In this document: positions 1-7,436 of the stretch, in pieces
Numbering within the stretch: position 1 is the stretch's first letter
How the letters are laid out: the number at the start of each line of letters is the position of its first letter
Assembly (NCBI GenBank): GCA_942493075.1
Contig: OW818681.1
Coordinates: 2,418,001-2,482,000, forward strand
Direction of reading: 5' to 3'
Length of the DNA stretch: 64,000 nucleotides
Source: JBBQYD01 sp942493075
Lineage (GTDB): Bacteria; Verrucomicrobiota; Verrucomicrobiia; Limisphaerales; UBA8199
The notes under the pieces: generated by a model
Told to the model about the DNA's origin: nothing
The model's input: the letters and a program-made list of their open reading frames with translations, nothing else
Database searches by the model: none
Program-made: the position numbers and the translations under genes

Positions 1-129
1 AACCTCTAAATTCCTTGCCTCCAAAACCATCCGTCTTACAATCGTTTTCAAGACCAGTGCGCCACACCTGGAACCTGGGGCACCTTGAACCACCAATGAA
101 CAACGTACCGCTTTTTAGCCGCACCGCCG

Positions 130-1881
130 ATGTCTGATCCTAACCTTTCCTCCTTTATCTGGTCCGTGGCTGACCTCCTCCGGGGCGACTACAAGCAATC
201 CGATTACGGCAAGGTCATTCTCCCTTTTACCGTGCTCCGACGCCTCGATTGCGTCCTTCAGCCCACCAAGGCCGCCGTCCTCGCCGAATTCGCTAAACGC
301 AAGCAAGCTGGCATCAATCCCGAGCCCTTCCTCCTCAGGAAATCTGGACAGCGCTTCTACAACACCTCGCCCCTGGACCTGAAGAAGCTCATGGGCGATC
401 AGGACCACATTGGGGAGAACCTTCGCGCTTACATGCACGGGTTTTCCCCTGAAGTGCGCGATATTTTCGACCACTTTGATTTCCATTCGCAGATAGATCG
501 CCTGCACAAAGCCGGTCTCCTTTACCTCGTTGCCGAAAAATTCGCCAACATCGAGCTGCATCCAGACACCGTCAGCAACACCCAGATGGGCCTGGTATTT
601 GAGGAACTGATCCGCAAGTTTGCCGAGCTTTCGAATGAAACCGCCGGGGAACACTTCACCCCCCGTGAAGTCATTCGCCTCATGGTGAACCTCCTGTTCA
701 TCGAAGACGACCAGGCCCTTACAAAACCTGGCGTGGTGCGGTCTATTTACGATCCCACAGCCGGCACCGGCGGCATGCTCAGCATTGCAGGGGAACATCT
801 CGCGGCACACAACCCCAAGGCACGGTTGGTCATGTACGGCCAGGAACTCAACCCCGAGTCCCATGCCATCTGCAAGGCCGACATGCTCATCAAAGGCCAG
901 GACATCGCCAATGTCATTTTTGGCAACACCCTTTCCGATGACGGCCTGCCCGGCAAACATTTCGATTACATGCTCTCCAATCCGCCCTTTGGCGTAGAAT
1001 GGAAGAAGATCGAGAAGGAGGTCCGTAAAGAGCACGATGAACAAGGCTACAACGGTCGGTTCGGCCCGGGCCTTCCTCGCGTTAGCGATGGCTCACTCCT
1101 GTTCCTCCTCCATCTCATCTCCAAGATGCGGCCCGCCAAAGATGGCGGCAGCCGGTTCGGCATCGTCCTGAACGGCTCCCCGCTGTTCACCGGTGGCGCT
1201 GGCTCCGGTGAGAGCGAGATCCGCCGGTACGTGCTTGAGAACGATCTGCTGGAGGCCATCATCGCGCTGCCCACAGACATGTTTTACAACACCGGCATCA
1301 GCACCTACGTTTGGATCGTCAGCAACCACAAGCCCGCCCCCAGGAAGGGCAAGGTCCAGCTCATCGACGCCTCCGGCTTCTGGCAAAAGATGCGCAAAAG
1401 TCTCGGCAGCAAACGCAAGGAACTCAGCGCCGAACATATCGAGGACATTACCCAGATCTTCGGTCGGTTCAAAACCGTCACCCGGGACGGCGTGCCCATC
1501 AGCAAAATCTTTAAGAACGAAGATTTCGGGTATCGGACAATTACGGTGGAGCGCCCTCTCCGGGACGCCAAAGGCAACGTGGTCCTTGGCACCAAGCGAA
1601 AGGGGAAGGGCAAACCCCAACCTGATTCCAACCTGCGCGACACTGAAAACGTGCCGCTCAACGAGTCCGTTCAAACCTACTTTAAACGCGAGGTCCTCCC
1701 CCATGCCAGCGACAGTTGGATCGATGAAGAAAAGACCCAGGTCGGCTACGAGATCCCTTTCAACCGTCATTTCTACGTGTTCAAACCGCCGCGCCCGCTG
1801 GCCGAGATCGATGCCGATCTCAAAGCGTGCACCGACAGGATTCGTGCGATGCTTGATGGAATTGTGAATTGTGAATTGTGA
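130..1881 (+). CDS. hsdM: Type I restriction-modification DNA methyltransferase subunit HsdM (locus 1)
   Basis: Adenine-N6 methyltransferase subunit of a type I RM complex; with HsdS it modifies host DNA. The 583-residue protein has the N-terminal helical HsdM domain (about residues 5-130) and then the SAM-binding fold, with motif I 'DPTAGTGGML' near residue 209 and catalytic motif IV 'NPPFG' near residue 285. Both are typical of N6_Mtase-type HsdM. The start chosen is the ATG at 130; an upstream ATG at 96 is out of frame and soon hits a stop. It is the first gene of a plus-strand RM locus running to 10550. The last residues (…IVNCEL) are encoded by a GTGAATT-type low-complexity run, so the C-terminus was probably extended or altered by that tract. 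Function is secure from the motifs; sequence specificity is unknown. Confidence 0.95.
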   Translation: MSDPNLSSFIWSVADLLRGDYKQSDYGKVILPFTVLRRLDCVLQPTKAAVLAEFAKRKQAGINPEPFLLRKSGQRFYNTSPLDLKKLMGDQDHIGENLRAYMHGFSPEVRDIFDHFDFHSQIDRLHKAGLLYLVAEKFANIELHPDTVSNTQMGLVFEELIRKFAELSNETAGEHFTPREVIRLMVNLLFIEDDQALTKPGVVRSIYDPTAGTGGMLSIAGEHLAAHNPKARLVMYGQELNPESHAICKADMLIKGQDIANVIFGNTLSDDGLPGKHFDYMLSNPPFGVEWKKIEKEVRKEHDEQGYNGRFGPGLPRVSDGSLLFLLHLISKMRPAKDGGSRFGIVLNGSPLFTGGAGSGESEIRRYVLENDLLEAIIALPTDMFYNTGISTYVWIVSNHKPAPRKGKVQLIDASGFWQKMRKSLGSKRKELSAEHIEDITQIFGRFKTVTRDGVPISKIFKNEDFGYRTITVERPLRDAKGNVVLGTKRKGKGKPQPDSNLRDTENVPLNESVQTYFKREVLPHASDSWIDEEKTQVGYEIPFNRHFYVFKPPRPLAEIDADLKACTDRIRAMLDGIVNCEL

Positions 1882-2012
1882 ATTGTGAATTAAAAGGAAA
1901 CAGAATGGAATAATGAATGGTGAATTGAACATTCGGGAGCGCACTCAGCATTCTCAATTCATTCCCAATTCAAAATTCTGCATTCACAATTTTCAATTCT
2001 TCTCCATGATCT
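1858..2012. repeat. GTGAATT / AATTC low-complexity tract
   Basis: The 3' end of hsdM and the whole gap to the next gene consist of degenerate units such as GTGAATT, CAATTC and ATTCACAATT. The same sequence style returns at 3159-3182 and 3529-3592. It looks like slipped-strand or palindromic simple sequence rather than regulatory DNA, although it separates hsdM from the downstream genes. Confidence 0.75.
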
Positions 2013-2025
2013 GGGAATTAAGCAA

Positions 2026-3159
2026 ATGAACACAGAACTCTCCCTTTACCACAATCTCCTGGGGGACATTAAAGCACGTGTCCGCCAGGCTCAGCATCGT
2101 GCTGTGCTCTCGGCTAATGCCGAGATGATTCTGATGTATTGGGATATCGGCCGCCTGATTGCCGCCCGGCAGGAACAGGAAGGGTGGGGAGCGGGAGTTA
2201 TCCCGCGATTGGCGGTCGACCTGAAGAATGAACTGCCCGAACAAAAGGGATTCTCTCTGAGAAATCTGAAGCTCATGGTTCAGTTTCACCACGAGTATCC
2301 CGACATTTTCCCTATTGGGCAACGGCCCGTTGCCCAATTAACCTCCCCGTTGCCAGCAGCCGCAGAAGGGCAACGGCCCGTTGCCCAAGTGCCCCCCAAA
2401 GAACCGGATTTGGCCTCCGTGCAGCGAGCCGTGCTCCATTTGAGTTGGGCCCACAATGCCATACTGATTCAGAAAGTTAAAAATCTCCCCACCCGGCTGT
2501 GGTATGCCCGGCAAGCCCTGGAGCAAGGCTGGAGCCGTGACACCCTCATTGTACAGATCAAAAACCGCGCACACGAACGCCAGGGGGCAGCCGTTACCAA
2601 CTTCGCCACCACCCTCCCCGCGCCGCACGCCGCTCTGGCCGCGGGTCTTCTGAAGGACCCCTACATTTTCGACTTCCTCACGCTGGAAGAACCCTTTCAC
2701 GAGCGCGAACTGGAAACCGGCTTGCTTACCCACGTTCAGAAATTCCTGCTCGAACTTGGGCGCGGCTTTGCCTTCGTCGGCCGCCAATACCGGGTCGAAG
2801 TCAGCGACCAGGAATACTTCCTCGATCTCCTCTTTTACCATCTGCACCTCCGCTGCTTTATTGCCGTGGACCTCAAAAAGGGCGACTTCAAACCCGAGTA
2901 CGCCGGGAAAATGAACTTCTATTGTTCGGTCGTGGATGACCAACTCCGCCACCCACAGGATGCTCCCACCATCGGACTGATCCTATGTCAAACCAAGGAC
3001 CGCGTAATAGCGGAGTACTCCCTCCGCGATATTCACAAACCCATCGGCGTGGCGGACTACGAACTCACCCGCGCCCTGCCTAAGGAATTGGCCTCGAGCC
3101 TTCCGAGCATCGAATCCATCGAAGCTGAACTCTCAACCCTCGACCCGCTTTCAAAATGA
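2026..3159 (+). CDS. DUF1016/YhcG-family PD-(D/E)XK nuclease-like protein (locus 1)
   Basis: Putative nuclease of the YhcG/DUF1016 family, often found with type I RM genes; its biochemical role there is not established. Residues 5-95 form the helical DUF1016 N-terminal domain ('MYWDIGRLI', 'GFSLRNLKLM'). Residues 150-340 are the nuclease-like domain, with a probable active site in 'FLDLLFYHLHLRCFIAVDLK' (Asp … Asp-Leu-Lys). Between the domains (about residues 97-125) lies an unusual linker with the peptide GQRPVAQ twice, each copy encoded by a near-perfect DNA palindrome (2314-2338 and 2368-2386). The gene sits between hsdM and hsdS, exactly where its counterpart sits in locus 2. The linker repeats keep the frame and the protein appears intact. 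Confidence 0.85.
   Translation: MNTELSLYHNLLGDIKARVRQAQHRAVLSANAEMILMYWDIGRLIAARQEQEGWGAGVIPRLAVDLKNELPEQKGFSLRNLKLMVQFHHEYPDIFPIGQRPVAQLTSPLPAAAEGQRPVAQVPPKEPDLASVQRAVLHLSWAHNAILIQKVKNLPTRLWYARQALEQGWSRDTLIVQIKNRAHERQGAAVTNFATTLPAPHAALAAGLLKDPYIFDFLTLEEPFHERELETGLLTHVQKFLLELGRGFAFVGRQYRVEVSDQEYFLDLLFYHLHLRCFIAVDLKKGDFKPEYAGKMNFYCSVVDDQLRHPQDAPTIGLILCQTKDRVIAEYSLRDIHKPIGVADYELTRALPKELASSLPSIESIEAELSTLDPLSK
2314..2386. repeat. Two coding palindromes in the DUF1016 linker (locus 1)
   Basis: Copy A, 2314-2338: arms ATTGGGCAACGG and CCGTTGCCCAAT around a single C. Copy B, 2368-2386: arms GGGCAACGG and CCGTTGCCC around a single C. Both are read in the same frame and give GQRPVAQ. They fall in the interdomain linker and do not break the reading frame. 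Confidence 0.85.
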
Positions 3160-3172
3160 GGAATTCTGAATT

Positions 3173-3532
3173 GTGAATGGTGAACTGGACATTCCACGGC
3201 GAACTTTCGAGTTTGCAACCCGTATTGTGAGATTGTGCCAGACGCTTGATCAAAAACCTGGTGTCTCGAGGACTCTCGCCAATCAGTTGTTGCGGGCTGG
3301 TACCTCTGTAGGGGCCAACGTGGAGGAGGCGCAAGCGGGCCAGAGTAAACCAGACTTCGTTTCCAAGATGTCGATTGCCGCAAAGGAAGCCCGCGAAACC
3401 CATTACTGGCTCCGCCTGCTCACCGCAGCCGAATTGCTCCCTCGAGCCAAACTCGCTGAGCTAACGGACGAAGCCAACCAACTCGTCGCTATCCTGACTA
3501 CCATCGTAAAACGCAGCCGGAGCAAAGAATGA
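3173..3532 (+). CDS. Four-helix-bundle protein (23S rRNA intervening-sequence protein family)
   Basis: A 119-residue all-helical protein of the family first described from 23S rRNA intervening sequences and now widely annotated as 'four helix bundle protein'; its function is unknown. Typical family features are the start 'RTFEFATRIVRL', the centre 'QLLRAGTSVGANVEEAQAG' and 'FVSKMSIAAKEARETHYWLRLL'. The likely start is GTG at 3173, because the ATG at 3156 reads quickly into a stop. The first codons lie in a GAATT-type low-complexity tract. The stop overlaps the hsdS start as ATGA (3529-3532), which implies translational coupling. Such genes are frequent passengers between hsdM and hsdS in environmental genomes. 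Confidence 0.88.
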   Translation: MNGELDIPRRTFEFATRIVRLCQTLDQKPGVSRTLANQLLRAGTSVGANVEEAQAGQSKPDFVSKMSIAAKEARETHYWLRLLTAAELLPRAKLAELTDEANQLVAILTTIVKRSRSKE

Positions 3533-4911
3533 AGAATTCACAATTCAGAACTCAGAATTCAGAATTCGCCATTCCTAATTCTCAATTCTCCCCCTACCCC
3601 AAATACAAAGACAGTGGCGTTGAGTGGCTTGGCCAGGTGCCGGAGCATTGGGAAGTGAACCGGTTTAAGCACATTTTCAAAGAACGCGAAGAACGATCCC
3701 AAAAGGGCGAGGAAACCCTGCTTTCCGTGTCAGCATACACAGGGGTTTCGCCTAGGTCCGATGTAATTGATGCAGGCGACTACCTCAGCCGTGCAGAATC
3801 CTTAGAAGGCTATAAAATCTGCCGGAAAGATGACCTTGTCATGAACATCATGCTCGCATGGAATCGCGGGCTTGCCTTCACAGGACATGACGGCATTGTG
3901 AGTCCAGCATACTGCGTCTTTTATCTGATCGACCACAGCATACCACAATTCCTTAACTACCTGGTCCGTTCAGACGAATATACTCTCTACTTTAAAGCAT
4001 TCTCCGCAGGCGTTATTGATTCTCGACTCCGCCTTTATCCAGATACATTCGGATGCCTGAAGTGCTGTCTCCCCCCTCATCCCGAACAAATCGCCATCGC
4101 CGCCTTCCTCGACCGCGAAACCGCCAAGATCGACGCCCTGGTCTCCGAGCAGCAGCGCCTGATCGAACTTCTCAAAGAGGAACGCCAAGCCGTCATTTCC
4201 CACGCCGTCACCAAGGGCCTAAACCCCAACGCTCCCATGAAACCCTCCGGCATCGAGTGGCTAGGCGACGTGCCGGAAGCTTGGAAGATTCCGCGCCTCG
4301 GCTACTACGCGACCGTCGAGAATGGGACGACTCCCAGTAGAGACAACACGGAGTACTGGTTCAACGGCGACATACCATGGCTCTCATCCGGCGAGGTCAA
4401 CCAATACCGAATCACCGAATGCCAGGAACATATCACCGCTTCAGCCCTCAAGGAATGTTCCCTAAGGCTCCTGCCCAAAGGAACCATCGTGGTCGGCATG
4501 ATCGGCCAAGGGAAGACCAGAGGGATGTCGGCATCACTGGAAATCGAAGCGACTATTAACCAGAACCTGGCAGCCCTTGTCCCAGCCGCAGAACTCAACT
4601 CTGATTATCTCCTCTATATTTTCCAATCAGCGTACGAGTACCTTAGGGAGTTTGGCCGCGGTGGTAATCAGGCAGCGCTCAACTGCGAAATTCTATCCGC
4701 CACGAAGATCCCTCTCCCAACGCGGGCCGAGCAGGCACAGATTGCTCGGCACCTCGGAAGCGTTCTACCCCAACTCAACACCCTCCTCTCCGAATCCGAA
4801 CGCGCCATCGAACTCCTCCAGGAACGTCGCACCGCCCTGATCTCCGCCGCCGTCACCGGCCAGATTGATGTGTCCGCAAAAGCGTTGCGCCTGCCCCGGC
4901 CAAGCGATTAA
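3529..4911 (+). CDS. hsdS: Type I restriction enzyme specificity subunit HsdS (locus 1)
   Basis: DNA-recognition subunit with two target-recognition domains and two conserved helical spacers. Half 1 starts around residue 24 ('SGVEWLGQVPEHW') and ends with the helical spacer 'RLIELLKEERQAVISHAVTKG' style near residue 220. Half 2 starts with 'SGIEWLGDVPEAW' near residue 238 and ends with a second spacer of the same type ('ALISAAVTGQIDV', about residue 440). The first ~22 residues (rich in NSQF/NSEF) are encoded by an AATTC-type low-complexity run and are unlikely to belong to the ancestral fold. The true functional start may be later, but the ATGA overlap with the preceding gene supports ATG 3529. 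The C-terminal segment is duplicated as a relic at 6660-6735. Confidence 0.95.
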   Translation: MKNSQFRTQNSEFAIPNSQFSPYPKYKDSGVEWLGQVPEHWEVNRFKHIFKEREERSQKGEETLLSVSAYTGVSPRSDVIDAGDYLSRAESLEGYKICRKDDLVMNIMLAWNRGLAFTGHDGIVSPAYCVFYLIDHSIPQFLNYLVRSDEYTLYFKAFSAGVIDSRLRLYPDTFGCLKCCLPPHPEQIAIAAFLDRETAKIDALVSEQQRLIELLKEERQAVISHAVTKGLNPNAPMKPSGIEWLGDVPEAWKIPRLGYYATVENGTTPSRDNTEYWFNGDIPWLSSGEVNQYRITECQEHITASALKECSLRLLPKGTIVVGMIGQGKTRGMSASLEIEATINQNLAALVPAAELNSDYLLYIFQSAYEYLREFGRGGNQAALNCEILSATKIPLPTRAEQAQIARHLGSVLPQLNTLLSESERAIELLQERRTALISAAVTGQIDVSAKALRLPRPSD

Positions 4912-4924
4912 GCTTCATCAAGGC

Positions 4925-5305
4925 ATGAGCTACCGGGATTCACTGCCAGCGGGTTGCCCGCCCGACGAGGCGGAGGAAATCGCCGCGCCGCTTGCGGTCT
5001 TTCGGTTGGTGCGAACCGATCCGCCGACGCACAACGATTTCCTTTCGCAACGCCAGGAAAAGCCCGGTAAGGTGTTTGATAACGTAACAGAATGCCAAGC
5101 CTGTGGGCTGTCAGTTTTTGCAGACAAGCACGATGCTGTGGCCAAAGCACAAAAACTGCCGCATCTGAAGAATCGAAGAATCTGCCGGGTAACGCTTCAA
5201 GCCGGAGCTGGGCGCATCCAACCAACGTTTCAGCCTAGCCACCACACTTGGTGGCCGCTAGCCAAATTCGACATTCTGGCGCATTGTGCAGTGGAAACAG
5301 CATGA
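4925..5305 (+). CDS. Uncharacterised 126-residue protein, first gene of a coupled pair
   Basis: Not a family whose function I know. It begins MSYRDSLPAGCPP and has a conserved-looking core 'FRLVRTDPPTHNDFLSQR', a CxxC ('ECQACGLSVF'), 'GAGRIQPT' and 'PSHHTWWPLAKFDILAHC' near the C-terminus. The composition and the many aromatic and polar motifs suggest a genuine soluble domain protein. Its stop overlaps the ATG of the next gene as ATGA (5302-5305), so the two are almost certainly co-translated. It lies between hsdS and hsdR of RM locus 1, which suggests an accessory or passenger module. The first codons (ATGAGCTAyCGG) recur at 6784 downstream of the mosaic pseudogene, so another copy of the module once stood there. 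Function unassigned. Confidence 0.75.
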   Translation: MSYRDSLPAGCPPDEAEEIAAPLAVFRLVRTDPPTHNDFLSQRQEKPGKVFDNVTECQACGLSVFADKHDAVAKAQKLPHLKNRRICRVTLQAGAGRIQPTFQPSHHTWWPLAKFDILAHCAVETA

Positions 5306-6447
5306 AGACCATCCGGCACACAACCACGCTTTTCTACTACGACGGCCCGCAGGTGTTCGAGGCGCGGGACTCGATCGGCGGCCATTACGTAGCCGTGATG
5401 GTAGAGCCAGAGAACGGCTCTGATCGTTATGTGGTGGCGGGCGTCGCGCCGGAACGGTTGCGCCAATTTCGCGCCGGAACGCTCGACCTCCGCTCATTGG
5501 TGGCCGAGGGCGGAGCCTTGGAATGGTATTTAACAGCCGTTCCTGTCGGGCTGGACCAGCCTTTGGCGCTTGTGCCGCAAACCGAGTCGCTCTCGGCCAG
5601 CGGATGGTTGCCGGAGGAAGGCTTTCTGCTGCACGACCGACCCACGGAAGAACTCGCGCTCAAGGAAGCGCGCGAGCGCAATAACCTGGTGCTTGAAATT
5701 TCCGCCGAGCCACCGGAAGCCGCCGCAGAGCATCGCATTCGTGTGGAAACGCTAATCGGGCTGCTCGGTCATGTGCAGACCATGATTAAACACGCCTACG
5801 GCGCGGCGTTGCGTGAGTTGTCACCCAATGATCGGCGCGCGATTGATAAGACGGATGCACACATGATGGACGTGATAATTCCAGCGGCGACGGGATCATT
5901 CCGGGTGGTGCTTGAAGCTGCCAAAACGCCGGACATGCTGGGACAGAGCGAACTGGCTCGCGCTTTGCAGCGGGTCGATGTGCTGTTTGAGAATGCTGCG
6001 GACCCTGCCAAGGCCTTGGCCACCGTGAAGGCACACCGGGGTCATTTGGCCGGTGCGTATCTGCGGCTACTGCGTTTTCTCGTGAAATATAAAACTGGGC
6101 TGCGTTATTCGTGGGCCGAACCAGTTTTTAACAAACCGCGCTATCGCGCGGTCGGAGAGGCGGAAGCCGGGCCGCTCGTAGATGTTCTTTCAGGTGTATC
6201 CAATCTTGGCAGCGAATCTGTCACACTAGTTGGCGAGTTCGAAAAGATGAACCGAAGTGCCGGTGCCTGGGGGTTGCTGACAGAGGATGGGTTGCAGTCC
6301 GGCAAGGTGCGTGAAGGCGGTCCCAGCTTGGATGGATTAAAAACTGGTGGAAGGTACAAGTTTTCTTGCGTGGAGGAGATTGAAGAGGTGGAGGGAACGG
6401 GCCGCGAAATCCGCACACTTTATCTAATTGAGCATGAACCGGCGTAA
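5302..6447 (+). CDS. Uncharacterised 381-residue protein, second gene of the coupled pair
   Basis: I do not recognise a function with confidence; it resembles a conserved hypothetical family (possibly the one catalogued as DUF6575). The start chosen is ATG 5302, which gives MKTIRHTTTLFYYDGPQVFE and overlaps the previous stop by four bases. Visible parts are an N-terminal beta-rich region of about 150 residues ('QVFEARDSIGGHYVAVMV'), a mostly helical middle ('GLLGHVQTMIKHAYGAALREL', 'DAHMMDVIIPAATGSFRVVLEAA') and a C-terminal segment ending 'REIRTLYLIEHEP'. There is no signal peptide or membrane segment. The close coupling to the 126-residue protein suggests the two act together. Whether they support the RM system or are an independent defence module cannot be told from sequence. 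Confidence 0.78.
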   Translation: MKTIRHTTTLFYYDGPQVFEARDSIGGHYVAVMVEPENGSDRYVVAGVAPERLRQFRAGTLDLRSLVAEGGALEWYLTAVPVGLDQPLALVPQTESLSASGWLPEEGFLLHDRPTEELALKEARERNNLVLEISAEPPEAAAEHRIRVETLIGLLGHVQTMIKHAYGAALRELSPNDRRAIDKTDAHMMDVIIPAATGSFRVVLEAAKTPDMLGQSELARALQRVDVLFENAADPAKALATVKAHRGHLAGAYLRLLRFLVKYKTGLRYSWAEPVFNKPRYRAVGEAEAGPLVDVLSGVSNLGSESVTLVGEFEKMNRSAGAWGLLTEDGLQSGKVREGGPSLDGLKTGGRYKFSCVEEIEEVEGTGREIRTLYLIEHEPA

Positions 6448-6479
6448 GTGTAACGTTGGTTTTCCTACCTAGAGCGGAA

Positions 6480-6770
6480 GTACCTTGGACCCAATACGTG
6501 CTGATTCAGGACCATCAACGCCTCGCAGCCCACGGTTGGCTCCACGGTCCCGCGGACGCCACCCACTACGATCGCTCCCGGGCCTTATTGCCCGGTGATG
6601 TAGTTCCGTGGGTTCAGACCTCCCAGCCACACGCCTGGCAGGCCCTCACTAAGGCCCGTGTCCAAAAGGCCGCCGCCCTCCTCCAGGAGCGCCGCACCGC
6701 CCTGATTTCCGCCGCCGTCACCGGCCAAATTGATGTTCGCAACCTTGGCGGCTCACTGGCAAGCCAGTGA
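6480..6770 (+). pseudogene. Mosaic RM-gene relic (DUF1016?-hsdR-hsdS fragments)
   Basis: An open frame joins pieces of different RM genes. Residues 'VPWTQYVLIQ' resemble the DUF1016 motif 'LSWAHNAILIQ' (tentative). Next comes a clear hsdR N-terminal piece, 'RLAAHGWLHGPADATHYDRSRALL', compared with 'HLAAHGWLYDPEDTAHYDRARALF' in the intact hsdR at 7437. It then switches to an hsdS C-terminal piece ('LLQERRTALISAAVTGQIDV') nearly identical to the end of hsdS at 4911. No good start codon exists (only TTG at 6456). The hsdR part is clearly diverged from the neighbouring hsdR, so it came from another allele rather than a recent tandem duplication. Probably non-functional. Confidence 0.82.
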
Positions 6771-6772
6771 GC
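6751..6772. repeat. Perfect 10-bp-arm palindrome at the end of the relic
   Basis: Arms GCTCACTGGC and GCCAGTGAGC around AA. It overlaps the stop codon of the mosaic pseudogene and resembles in style the coding palindromes of the DUF1016 genes. It could also form an RNA hairpin, but no T-run follows. Confidence 0.7.
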
Positions 6773-6918
6773 TTTGGCAACACATGAGCTATCGGATAAG
6801 CGCCCGCACCGGCCCCAGAGGGCACATACGACAATAGCCTAACGGGTGCCGTGCCCTCACGCGGCGGGGAGGAGGTGATTCCACCGTGATCAGCAAACGG
6901 TCTGATAACTGCGATTTG

Positions 6919-7127
6919 CTTTGCACTTCATTACTGTTGGTGGGGAAAAATCCGAATGAAAATTTATTCCTGGTTCATCGGGTTGGCGCTTCCTGGCGCC
7001 AACCCGATGAACCAGGGTGGAGTCGAAGGGGGCCGGTGGTTACCAACAGTACTGATTTCGCTTCGCACAGCATGCGTGCATTTGAGTCACAGACCCCGCA
7101 AGGCTGAATCATCTTCTAGAACTGACA
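6919..7127 (+). repeat. hsdR-associated palindromic repeat, copy 1
   Basis: A unit of about 205 bp containing a perfect 21-bp inverted stem (6969-6989 with 6996-7016, loop TTCCTG). The reverse complements of 53281-53490 and 56545-56755 match it along the whole unit, with diverged flanks and an invariant stem. It lies about 310 bp before the hsdR start at 7437. No open reading frame in it is convincing. Confidence 0.88.
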
Positions 7128-7436
7128 TTACCCGCAGGCGCCCAACGTTCGAAACGTGAAGCTATTTCCAACCGTCACTCCGTGACGAATCCACGAAGCA
7201 CCTCAACACGCCGGAGTGTTGATCCACGCTGGCGGCCGCCGTCCTCCTAGAGCCAGAGAGGAAATTGCTTTTCTTTCCCCTTGGATTCTGGTTTTGTTCT
7301 CACGTCCTCGTTCTATGTTGAGACGCAGCAATAACATTACCTTAGATGTTCATCAATCGCTGCATGTGCTTTCAACCCTGATATCCCTGTCCAGTCCCGG
7401 TCTGCAGGGGGCAGCAATTAATCCTTGGTAAGCATA
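7128..7436. other. Non-coding leader of hsdR with small hairpins
   Basis: No gene is seen. It holds three short perfect or near-perfect palindromes: ACGTT-CGA-AACGT (7145-7157), CGTCAC-TCC-GTGACG (7173-7187) and TCAACAC-GCCGGA-GTGTTGA (7203-7222). The remaining 200 bases show no recognisable motif. The hsdR promoter presumably lies here. Confidence 0.55.

Noticed and set aside
1..129. Possible end of an upstream gene
   Set aside because: Only a 13-codon frame from ATG 96 is open on the plus strand near the edge, and no domain is visible.
6886..7159. Short plus-strand frames within repeat copy 1
   Set aside because: They are translations of the palindromic repeat, without initiation signals, and their frames are not kept in copies 2 and 3.
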